In this document: piece by piece, positions 1 through 5,262 of the stretch
How the letters are laid out: the number at the start of each line of letters is the position of its first letter
How positions within the stretch are numbered: the first letter of the stretch is position 1
Assembly: GCA_030612185.1 (NCBI GenBank)
Contig: JAUWOI010000164.1
Span: forward strand, 1-8,602
Origin: Anaerolineae bacterium
Lineage (GTDB): Bacteria; Chloroflexota; Anaerolineae; B4-G1
Length of the DNA: 8,602 nt
Direction of reading: 5' to 3'
Translations under genes and position numbers: made by a program
The notes under the pieces: generated by a model
What the model saw: only the letters and a program-made list of their open reading frames with translations
The model's database searches: none
Told to the model about the DNA's origin: nothing

Positions 1-111
1 AGACGCAAAGAAATTTAAATGGTAGATCAAGATTTGTTCAGTCAAAGGCCTCGATTCTCAAAAATATTAAAGCATCATTCAAGAATCTCTGCGCCTTTGC
101 GTCTCTGCGTT
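1..111. repeat. Right part of an inverted-repeat element (CTTTGCGTCTCTGCGTT type)
   Basis: The first ten bases, AGACGCAAAG, are a perfect inverted repeat of CTTTGCGTCT at 95-104. The right arm continues outward as CTGCGTT, so the left arm is probably cut by the window edge. The interior (about 11-85) is AT-rich compared with the rest of the window and has no convincing gene. I remember the motif CTTTGCGTCTCTGCGTT as a very common intergenic repeat in many bacterial genomes; that is recollection, not a search. The element looks like a MITE or a dispersed palindromic repeat. Confidence 0.55.
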
Positions 112-139
112 AAAATTAGCCCCTTTTTTCAGTGGAGTC

Positions 140-314
140 ATGATGGAGTTCCTACACCCCGCCAACGCCGAAGAAGTGGCCAACATAGCCGAGGAAACCG
201 GCACTGAGGTACTGCGTGGGCCGCTGCGCTACCCGAGTGAGACCGGCGGTTGGCAGTTGGACGGCAGAGGAGATACTGAGCGCCAGTGAGCGCATCGCGG
301 ACATCAAGACCTGA
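140..314 (+). pseudogene. Broken small ORF, unknown function, ended by a palindromic repeat
   Basis: An ORF starts at ATG 140 (or the adjacent ATG 143, which is better spaced from GGAG at 134-137) and stops at 289 after 49 codons. It contains AEEVANIAEETGTEVLRG and then YPSETGGWQLDG. Just after WQLDG the next reading frame gives a better protein-like continuation, AEEILSASERIADIK, which runs without a stop until the repeat at 307 supplies TGA (312-314). I therefore read it as a gene that has lost frame near 263-266 and its 3' end. The strong acidic-helix codon pattern supports past coding. I do not recognise the family with confidence. It could instead be an intact 49-aa protein. Confidence 0.4.
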
Positions 315-372
315 CAGGTTTTTGCTACCGTTTTCCGAGACAAGGAAACCTGTCAGGTCTGGCCTGAGTAGC
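307..372. repeat. Small palindromic element, copy 1 (AGACCTGACAGGTTT ends)
   Basis: Perfect 15-bp inverted repeats, AGACCTGACAGGTTT at 307-321 and AAACCTGTCAGGTCT at 346-360, enclose a 24-nt centre containing TTTTTGC and CGAGACAAG. The same arms, the same centre words and the same right flank TGGCCTGAG recur at 4595-4702, so this is a dispersed element whose right edge extends past the palindrome. It has no coding capacity. As RNA or cruciform it would form a long hairpin. Copy 1 is shorter than copy 2 by about 44 nt of internal sequence. Confidence 0.8.
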
Positions 373-543
373 TTGACAATGTCACATTTCCGGCAACACT
401 ACAACGAATTGGGAAAGGAGCGAATTTTTCCGTCGCTCGCGGTGATAGAGGCCGATTTTGCCATGAACTCGGTCGAAACAGTGTGTCCCGATTCGTTTCT
501 TTCTAAACTCGCTGTAGTGCTGCGCCTAATGTGACATTGTCAA
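373..543. mobile_element. MITE-like element, 171 bp, with 16-bp perfect terminal inverted repeats
   Basis: TTGACAATGTCACATT at 373-388 is the exact reverse complement of AATGTGACATTGTCAA at 528-543. The match continues inward in degraded form: 15 of the next 22 positions agree, including a shared CACTACA core, giving an imperfect 38-bp terminal repeat. AGTAG is found on both flanks (367-371 and 544-548), a possible 5-bp target duplication, with one extra base at 372. No transposase or other gene fits inside, so mobilisation in trans is implied. It lies directly against the palindromic element at 307-372. The parent transposon family is not identified. Confidence 0.75.
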
Positions 544-573
544 AGTAGTAACCCGCAAACCAAACTAAAGCAC

Positions 574-580
574 AGGAGGT
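574..580 (+). promoter_or_regulatory. Ribosome binding site of the pentapeptide-repeat gene
   Basis: AGGAGGT is a full-strength Shine-Dalgarno sequence 8 nt before the ATG at 589. It fixes the start and shows that the gene keeps its own translation signal right after the MITE. Confidence 0.85.
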
Positions 581-588
581 AATACAAA

Positions 589-1146
589 ATGGCAGAGATA
601 ACACGAAAAGAACTGATGCTAGCCTTGATCAGTGCAGGCGATCACCCCCATTTGAGCGGGCTCGATCTGAGCGATCTCGTTATGCCTGGCTTGGACTTGA
701 GTGGGGGCAACCTGTTCACGACCAACCTGAGCGGGATTGACCTGCGCCTTGCCGACCTGAGCGGGGCTAACCTGCGCGCGGCCAACCTGCACGCGGCCAA
801 CCTGAGCGGGGCCAAGCTCAGCGGGGCCAACCTGGAGGAAAGCGACCTGGTACTGGCCAACCTGATGGGGGCCGACCTGAGCGAGGCCAACCTGACGGGG
901 GCTGACCTGAGCGGGGCCAACCTGAGTCTGGCCAATCTGAGTGGCGCTAACCTGAGCAGGGCCAAGTTGTTCGAGGCCAAACTGGGCGGGGCCAGGCTGA
1001 ACGATGCCGACCTCAGCGAGGCCAACCTGTTCCAGGCCAGCCTGATGGGGGCCGACCTGAGCGGTGCCGACCTGAGCAAGGCTGACCTGAGCGAGGCCAG
1101 GTCGCTCAAAGGCGCAACTCTGCCCGATGGCACAAAGCACGACTGA
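589..1146 (+). CDS. Pentapeptide repeat protein
   Basis: This 185-residue protein is almost all pentapeptide repeat. After a 22-residue N-terminal cap (MAEITRKELMLALISAGDHP and two more residues), 30 consecutive five-residue units run from residue 23 to 172 without a break. Most follow A(D/N)L(S/x)(G/x), for example SGANL, SEANL, MGADL. The C-terminus is LKGATLPDGTKHD. Such proteins fold into a right-handed quadrilateral beta-helix of four units per coil, so about 7.5 coils here. Known members include gyrase-protecting DNA mimics (Qnr, MfpA), but most have no known role. No signal peptide or membrane segment is visible, so it should be cytosolic. The start is fixed by the Shine-Dalgarno sequence at 574. 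The repeats make the DNA a degenerate 15-bp tandem repeat. The function cannot be read from sequence. Confidence 0.95.
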   Translation: MAEITRKELMLALISAGDHPHLSGLDLSDLVMPGLDLSGGNLFTTNLSGIDLRLADLSGANLRAANLHAANLSGAKLSGANLEESDLVLANLMGADLSEANLTGADLSGANLSLANLSGANLSRAKLFEAKLGGARLNDADLSEANLFQASLMGADLSGADLSKADLSEARSLKGATLPDGTKHD

Positions 1147-1215
1147 CCCGCTGCGTGGCTTGGGGGCAGAGATGATTGACGGAGATGGTCGTCGGCGTCA
1201 AACACTGGGGATATA

Positions 1216-1506
1216 GTGGTGGGCAAGAACATTGTCGCCCTATTCGATCTCGGCAGGATAGTAGCAACACCAGGCGCAAACACCGCAATGAGGGAAGCGG
1301 GCGAAGATCCCCTCGACCTCATCAGGCGGCACGTCACTGGTGACTGGTCAGAATTGGACGAACACGATCAGGCAGAGAACCGGTTCAGTGCTGGGCGCGA
1401 TCTGAGGATTTTGTCAGCGTACACTCTGAGCACTGGGGTCAAGGTGTGGATCATCACAGAGGCAGACAGGAGCGCCACCACTATCCTGCTGCCATCTGAG
1501 TATTAG
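1216..1506 (+). CDS. Small conserved protein, plasmid-related FxLG...VATPGA family
   Basis: The protein has 96 residues. It begins at GTG 1216, followed by a second GTG at 1219, with GGGG five bases upstream; no in-frame ATG exists after the TGA at 1177-1179. It carries FDLGRIVATPGA near residues 10-21, DPLDLIRRHVTGDWSELDE in the middle, then ENRFSAGRDLRILSAYTL and a C-terminal WIITEADRSATTILLPSEY. I recognise this set of motifs as a widespread small family often annotated as plasmid-related or hypothetical and sometimes mislabelled as a restriction-modification subunit. Its biochemical role is unknown. There is no signal peptide or membrane helix. It lies 69 bp after the pentapeptide gene on the same strand and may be co-transcribed with it. 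Family membership is fairly sure; function is not. Confidence 0.85.
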   Translation: MVGKNIVALFDLGRIVATPGANTAMREAGEDPLDLIRRHVTGDWSELDEHDQAENRFSAGRDLRILSAYTLSTGVKVWIITEADRSATTILLPSEY

Positions 1507-1513
1507 GGCTATA

Positions 1514-1658
1514 CTACTCACCCTGCTCGGCTTGGATTGCCAAATCCAAGCCTCTTGGCAGCGAGAAGCGGCACTTTGCAGGCCGAAAGTGGCCGAATCC
1601 GCTTGGTTCTATCCGCTGAACCGCTGGATTTGACAATCCAGCAGGAGCGGGTGAGTAG
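1514..1658. repeat. Hairpin-rich element bounded by a 10-bp inverted repeat
   Basis: CTACTCACCC (1514-1523) and GGGTGAGTAG (1649-1658) are perfect inverted repeats, extended inward by GCTC/GAGC with one bulge. Inside are four hairpins in series. GGCTTGGATT/AATCCAAGCC with a 4-nt loop lies at 1529-1552. CACTTT/AAAGTG lies at 1572-1591. GGTTC/GAACC lies at 1605-1622. GCTGGATT/AATCCAGC with a 4-nt loop lies at 1623-1642. The first and last share the GGATT-N4-AATCC core. Nothing here looks coding. It fills most of the 228-bp gap between two + strand genes and may act as a transcription barrier, but it has no T-run of a classic terminator. It could be a MITE or a dispersed structured repeat. Confidence 0.6.
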
Positions 1659-1734
1659 CCACTTAGGGCTGTTGAGGTTGTAGTCAGACGGTATATCCCA
1701 ATGGCAGAGGTAGAACGATTCAGGAGGAGCGGAT

Positions 1735-1968
1735 ATGGCCAAGCGACTGAACGCCGAGCGACTGGGCAACCTGGCGCGCGTCCTGGACGACCTGGCGTTG
1801 ATGGTCGAGGACTGCCAGGCCGACTGTGACTCGCCGATGTTGGCGCGTACGCTGCACCTTGTCGGGCAACACGTGGCCGAGGGGCTGGCCGAGGTGGAGG
1901 CGGCGCTGGCGGAATCGCTGACCGGACTGGAGATGGCGCTGCCTGAGGAAGCGGCGGGCGAGGAGTAA
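1735..1968 (+). CDS. Hypothetical 77-residue helical protein
   Basis: A 77-residue acidic protein starting at ATG 1735, with AGGAGG at 1722-1727 seven bases upstream. I do not recognise the family. The sequence is alanine-, leucine- and glutamate-rich and should be almost entirely alpha-helical, with two cysteines close together in EDCQADCD near residues 26-32 and an acidic tail (PEEAAGEE). No signal peptide or membrane helix is seen. Its last codons contain AGGAG (1961-1965), the ribosome binding site of the next gene, which begins only 4 bp after its TAA. The two are thus probably translated in a coupled way. It could be a small accessory protein of that transporter, but only the arrangement supports this. 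Confidence 0.75.
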   Translation: MAKRLNAERLGNLARVLDDLALMVEDCQADCDSPMLARTLHLVGQHVAEGLAEVEAALAESLTGLEMALPEEAAGEE

Positions 1969-1972
1969 GCGG

Positions 1973-2866
1973 ATGGCTCAGAAAGCGGACTCGCGCCCAT
2001 ACCTGGGCGTAGGATTGGGGGTGCTGACTGTCTCCACGGCCGCCATCCTCATCCGCCTGGCCCAGGTTGAGGCCCACTCCCTGGTCGTCGCCGCCTGGCG
2101 GCTGACGCTGGCGATCATCGTGCTGGCCCCGATCGTGCTTGCCACCCGCCGCTCAGAATTGCGCACGTTGACGCGCCGTGAGTGGATCAGTGCCCTGGTC
2201 TCTGGCCTGTTGCTGGCACTTCACTTCGCCGCCTGGATCACGTCGCTGGCTTATACCTCGGTGGCGGCATCCGTCGTGCTGGTCTCGACCAGTCCGCTCT
2301 TCGTTGGCCTGGCCTCCCACCTGCTGCTGCGCGAACCGCTGTCGCGAGGTATGATCGTAGCACTCGCCACCGCCATAGCCGGAAGCGTGCTCGTCGGCCT
2401 GGGTGACCTGGGGGCGGGCACCCATCAACTGTGGGGCGACATACTGGCCCTGGTGGGCGCAATCGCAGCCGCAGGCTACTTCCTCATCGGGCGACGGCTG
2501 CGGGTGCGGCTCTCGCTCCTGGCCTACGTGTTCCCCGTCTACGGCACGGCCGCACTGGTACTGATGGCCGTTATGCTGGTCTCCGGCCTGCCCGCGATCC
2601 CTCAACGCCCGCAGACCTGGCTGTGGCTACTGCTGATGGCGCTGGGCCCACAGATTCTGGGCCATTCGTCGCTCAACTGGGCGCTGCGTTACCTCTCGGC
2701 AACCTACGTCACCATCGCCACGCTGGCAGAACCGATCGGCTCCACACTGCTGGCCTGGTGGCTGCTGGGGGAGCAACCATCACTTTGGGCTGTGGCCGGT
2801 GGAGCGTTGATCCTGGCAGGCATCGTCGTCGCCTCCCAGACGGAACGTGGCGACGCTGGTGCGTAG
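1973..2866 (+). CDS. EamA/DMT-superfamily transporter
   Basis: This 297-residue integral membrane protein has about ten predicted transmembrane helices in two five-helix halves: roughly residues 9-30, 35-57, 71-94, 96-119, 124-145, then 152-172, 180-205, 212-232, 238-263 and 270-290. The repeated half-structure, the length near 300 and the phrases AAWRLTLA, ASVVLVSTSPLFVGL and TLAEPIGSTLLAWWLLGE are typical of EamA (DUF6) drug/metabolite transporters. These move small metabolites or drugs across the inner membrane; the substrate cannot be predicted from sequence. The start ATG 1973 has AGGAG eight bases upstream within the end of the preceding small gene. It converges on the solute-binding gene on the other strand with only 24 bp between the stop codons and no obvious terminator hairpin. 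Confidence 0.92.
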   Translation: MAQKADSRPYLGVGLGVLTVSTAAILIRLAQVEAHSLVVAAWRLTLAIIVLAPIVLATRRSELRTLTRREWISALVSGLLLALHFAAWITSLAYTSVAASVVLVSTSPLFVGLASHLLLREPLSRGMIVALATAIAGSVLVGLGDLGAGTHQLWGDILALVGAIAAAGYFLIGRRLRVRLSLLAYVFPVYGTAALVLMAVMLVSGLPAIPQRPQTWLWLLLMALGPQILGHSSLNWALRYLSATYVTIATLAEPIGSTLLAWWLLGEQPSLWAVAGGALILAGIVVASQTERGDAGA

Positions 2867-2890
2867 CCTGTCCCCACGCTCCCGGCCTCG

Positions 2891-4663
2891 CTAGTCCCCG
2901 ACCTCTTCCGGCACGGCTATCTCCAGCCGCAGAGCCCGGTATGGCGCGCCAGTCCAGACCTCCAGCGCCGGGGGTGCATCGTCGAACCAGGTAGAGTAGA
3001 GGGCATCGAACTGCCCCTCCGCCTTCATCGCCTGCAGCGTCAGATTGACCAGGTCGCGGAAGGCGGAATCACCCGGCGGCAGCCCCAGCGCCAGCGGCAC
3101 TTGGGTCAGCCGTAACGGGAGCACGCCCAGGCCTGGCGTAGCGTAGGCCGGCCCCAACAGATCAGCCCGCTCACCGGCTACCGCCACAACCCGCTCCTGC
3201 TCCAACAAGGCGATGGCTGCCTCCAGTGTCGGCTGTGGGATCACCGTCAGCGAAACGGACGCGTCCTGCGCGGCCGCCAGCAACACCTCCCGGCTCCCGC
3301 TCCCTTCGACCACCGCCACCTGTCGCCTGTTCAGGTGCACCACGTCGCTAACCGGCGTCCCGGCCCAGACCAGCAATCCCTCACCCGCCACGTAGGTCGT
3401 CAGGCTAAAGTCCAGTTCCAACTCAGCGGCGCGGGTATGGGGCAGCGCACCCACCAACAGATCGGCCTGGCCCGTGCTCAGCATCTCCCCCCCCATCTCG
3501 GCTGGCACAGGGATGAAGTCCACCGCCGTTGGATCACCCAACCAGCGCTCGGCCATCAGCCGCATCATGCTGACCTCGTAGCCAGCCAGCGAACCGGCCG
3601 CGTCCACGTAGGCGAAGGGGAAACGGTCGGGCATGAGCGCCACCGCCAGCCGGCCCCGCGACTGGATGGCAGCGATGGTGTCGGGAACACTCGCCACGAT
3701 GGGGCCATCCGCCAGAGAGAGCACCTCCTCGCCGGGCCAGCGCTCGGCGGGGGGCGGCAACTCTGGCGCGAACCAACGGGTGTACAGTTCCGCGTATGTG
3801 CCGTCGCTGACTATCTCCTGGAAGGTCAGGTTGACCAGGTCGGCGAAGAAGGGATCGTCCTGCGGAAAGGCAATCGCCACCGGGACCGCCGTGTACTGCC
3901 CGACGATGGCCGTCTCAGGGAGAATTCGCTGCCCCCAGAAGAGCCGGCGGCGTAGATCAGCCACGGCGTCTATCTCACCACGGCTCAGTGCCGCCACCGT
4001 TGCGTCAAAGCGGTCGTAGGGCTGGAGTGTGAGGGTGAACGGTACCGCCGCTTCCAGCGCGTCTCCGGCTTCCTCCCACGCCACGACTCCGACAGGTCGC
4101 CCCTCCAGGCTCATCGGGCCGCCGATGGCAGCGGCGTCGGCACCGCGCACCAGCAGTGCCTGGCCATCTACAAAATACGGCAGGCTGAAATCGGCCCCGG
4201 CCTCCCAGTCCTGCGTGTGGGTGAGCGCCGCGATAACAACGTCCACATCGCCGGCCTGCAGGCGCTCGATGGCGGTGTCGGAGCGCACCTGGCGGAACTG
4301 GACCGCCTGGGTATCCCCCAGCCAGCGGCGGGCCAACTCCCGCCCCAGGTCCACGTCGAAACCGGCCACCTGGCCCTCATTGGTGATGTAGCCGAAGGGC
4401 TGGAGATCGTAGCGCACGCCGACGAGCAAGTACCCCCGGGCGCGGATGCAGGCAGCAGTCGTTGCGTTGTCGGGCAGAGGAGTTGGCACAGGGGCCAGGG
4501 GGGTCGCTATTGGACTGAGAGTGCTGGCAATCTCCGTCCCGTCTCCGGTGGCGCAGGCGGTCAGCAGGCAGGCGACGAGCAACAGCCATCTCCAAGACCT
4601 GACAGGTTTTTGCAGGCATTTTGCGAGACAAGTACACTTGTGAATGGACAGATTCTTGGGCAT
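2891..4663 (-). CDS. Lipoprotein with two tandem SBP_bac_3-type solute-binding domains
   Basis: The 590-residue product has a lipoprotein signal (WRWLLLVACLLTAC, lipidated Cys37), a Pro/Thr-rich linker to about residue 70, then two homologous periplasmic binding domains, about 72-300 and 330-561. Internal duplication shows in ARRWLGDTQAVQF (111-123) against AERWLGDPTAVDF (371-383), and FADLVNLTF...LYTRWF (273-298) against FRDLVNLTL...LYSTWF (535-560). Domains of this kind deliver polar amino acids to ABC importers or act as sensor modules. No permease or ATPase gene is nearby. Neither domain has the arginine normally found three residues after the Thr of the TxxR motif (Trp153 and Ala413 there), so an ordinary amino-acid ligand is doubtful. 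The first 23 codons lie in a dispersed repeat (4595-4692); the ATG at 4663 has only a weak GAAAGAA upstream. The true start is uncertain. Confidence 0.88.
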   Translation of the reverse strand: MPKNLSIHKCTCLAKCLQKPVRSWRWLLLVACLLTACATGDGTEIASTLSPIATPLAPVPTPLPDNATTAACIRARGYLLVGVRYDLQPFGYITNEGQVAGFDVDLGRELARRWLGDTQAVQFRQVRSDTAIERLQAGDVDVVIAALTHTQDWEAGADFSLPYFVDGQALLVRGADAAAIGGPMSLEGRPVGVVAWEEAGDALEAAVPFTLTLQPYDRFDATVAALSRGEIDAVADLRRRLFWGQRILPETAIVGQYTAVPVAIAFPQDDPFFADLVNLTFQEIVSDGTYAELYTRWFAPELPPPAERWPGEEVLSLADGPIVASVPDTIAAIQSRGRLAVALMPDRFPFAYVDAAGSLAGYEVSMMRLMAERWLGDPTAVDFIPVPAEMGGEMLSTGQADLLVGALPHTRAAELELDFSLTTYVAGEGLLVWAGTPVSDVVHLNRRQVAVVEGSGSREVLLAAAQDASVSLTVIPQPTLEAAIALLEQERVVAVAGERADLLGPAYATPGLGVLPLRLTQVPLALGLPPGDSAFRDLVNLTLQAMKAEGQFDALYSTWFDDAPPALEVWTGAPYRALRLEIAVPEEVGD

Positions 4664-4702
4664 GAAAATTCTTTCGGAAACCTGTCAGGTCTGGCCTGAG
4701 CA
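4595..4702. repeat. Small palindromic element, copy 2, inside the 5' end of the lipoprotein gene
   Basis: The same 15-bp arms as at 307-360 (AGACCTGACAGGTTT 4595-4609, AAACCTGTCAGGTCT 4678-4692) surround a 68-nt centre. The words TTTTTGC, CGAGACAAG and the right flank TGGCCTGAG are shared with copy 1; about 44 nt between CGAGACAAG and GGAAACC are extra. On the - strand this extra part holds the ATG (4661-4663) used by the lipoprotein ORF, and the left arm reads in frame through to its signal peptide. Confidence 0.8.
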
Positions 4703-4716
4703 GTCTGGCCTGAGCA
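4689..4716. repeat. 14-bp direct duplication at the right edge of the palindromic element
   Basis: GTCTGGCCTGAGCA occurs twice back to back (4689-4702 and 4703-4716) and is followed by a third GTC. It duplicates the outer edge of the palindromic element, which suggests local slippage or a trace of element movement. Confidence 0.8.
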
Positions 4717-4725
4717 GTCCCAAAA

Positions 4726-4837
4726 TGGGGCGTTGAAACGCCCCACTGATATTGCGAAACCCGTTAAAACGGGTTAAGAAGGCGCTTTCAGTGCGTTTTA
4801 ACGCACTTGCTGTATCAGACGATGATTTCAATCATCG
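4726..4837. repeat. Array of four palindromes with a TT-NN-AA centre
   Basis: Four near-identical-sized palindromes follow each other. TGGGGCGTT-ga-AACGCCCCA lies at 4726-4745, AACCCGTT-aa-AACGGGTT at 4758-4775, AGTGCGTT-tt-AACGCACT at 4790-4807, and CGATGATT-tc-AATCATCG at 4820-4837. The arms differ in sequence, but every centre is TT-two bases-AA. Centres are 31, 32 and 30 nt apart. The first and third spacers also pair with each other (CTGATA 4746-4751 with TATCAG 4813-4818, extended to 12 nt with wobbles and one mismatch). The middle spacer is nearly self-complementary (GAAGGCGCTTTC). The set is non-coding. It is not a CRISPR, because the repeated units are not identical. On the - strand it ends the hicA remnant. 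Confidence 0.85.
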
Positions 4838-4933
4838 GGCCTGGTGGCGTGTGCCAGAGAAGGGGCCGTCAAAACCGATTTCCCGCAGCCGACGGATAAA
4901 GATACGACGCTTACACGGCGCCCACCGGCTCAT
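4832..4933 (-). pseudogene. hicA: HicA-type toxin gene, truncated
   Basis: This 33-codon ORF overlaps the end of hicB by 23 bp. It starts at ATG 4933 with AAGGAG eight bases upstream, inside hicB. The translation, RRIFIRRLREIGFDGPFSGT then RHQ, matches the N-terminal helix, turn and catalytic-histidine strand of HicA mRNA interferases. HicA proteins are normally about 60-85 residues. Here the match stops after RHQ (residue 31), two foreign codons follow, and TGA lies within the last palindrome of the adjacent array. The second half of the double-stranded-RNA-binding-like fold is missing, so the toxin should be inactive. It is too short for routine gene callers. The identification rests on motif memory and on the hicB overlap. 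Confidence 0.75.
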
Positions 4934-5183
4934 AAACAGGCTCCTTGTTCAGACTGATATCTGCAATGACCGGCAATGGGTGCCCCAGTTTAAGGCCGAC
5001 CAGAATCCAGTCTTCCAGCGTCGAACATAACTCATCCTCACACTCGCGCAACGCAGTCCCAAATGCAACCACCCCCTTGCAAGGTGGGATCCGTCCGGCA
5101 AATGTGCCATCTTCCAACTTGTCATAGACGGAATGGGCCATTGACTGTTCTACATATCCTGTCAGGATGAACCGTACTACCAT
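4911..5183 (-). CDS. hicB: HicB-family antitoxin
   Basis: The 90-residue protein is typical in length of short HicB antitoxins. It shows the partial RNase H-like HicB core: a tyrosine strand (SVYDKLEDGTFAGRIP), the KGVVAFG turn, a helix ECEDELCSTLEDWILVGLKL and the tail GHPLPVIADISL. HicB binds and neutralises HicA, an mRNA-cutting toxin, and often represses its own operon. No extra DNA-binding domain is visible after residue 80. The start ATG 5183 has GGGG about seven bases upstream, a weak site. The partner hicA follows in the same direction, overlapping, but is truncated, so this is now an antitoxin without a working toxin. Its GC content is lower than that of the neighbouring housekeeping genes, consistent with acquisition by transfer. 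Confidence 0.88.
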   Translation of the reverse strand: MVVRFILTGYVEQSMAHSVYDKLEDGTFAGRIPPCKGVVAFGTALRECEDELCSTLEDWILVGLKLGHPLPVIADISLNKEPVYEPVGAV

Positions 5184-5201
5184 CAGACAACCCCGTTGTA
5201 T

Positions 5202-5223
5202 CTGGCGGACTGTAATGCGCCAG
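5202..5223. promoter_or_regulatory. Possible operator upstream of hicB
   Basis: CTGGCG (5202-5207) and CGCCAG (5218-5223) form an inverted repeat with a 10-nt spacer, 19 bp before the hicB start. The half-site spacing of about 16 bp and the position suit a dimeric autorepressor, as HicB often is. A hairpin at the end of the upstream ygiT-like transcript is the alternative. Confidence 0.25.
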
Positions 5224-5262
5224 CCCTGGGCAGAGCGACCGCAGGAAACGCAGAAGCACGCG

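Noticed and set aside
286..534. An 82-codon + strand ORF across 286-534
   Set aside because: It runs through two non-coding repeat elements, has no ribosome binding site, and its ends lie in the inverted repeats.
619..1337. Long - strand ORFs opposite the pentapeptide gene (173 and 231 codons)
   Set aside because: They are shadows of the 15-bp repetitive coding sequence; their translations are monotonous QVGLAQ- or LRSAPLR-type strings without a start signal.
2891..3000. Terminator between the convergent EamA and lipoprotein genes
   Set aside because: The 24-bp gap contains no stem-loop followed by a T-run that I can see.
4746..4818. tRNA or tRNA-like gene from the cloverleaf folding
   Set aside because: There is no conserved T-loop or D-loop sequence, no CCA-type acceptor end and the arms are too long; the resemblance is in overall shape only.
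4726..4837. CRISPR array
   Set aside because: The palindromes have different sequences and the spacers are only 12-14 nt and partly complementary; no cas genes are present.
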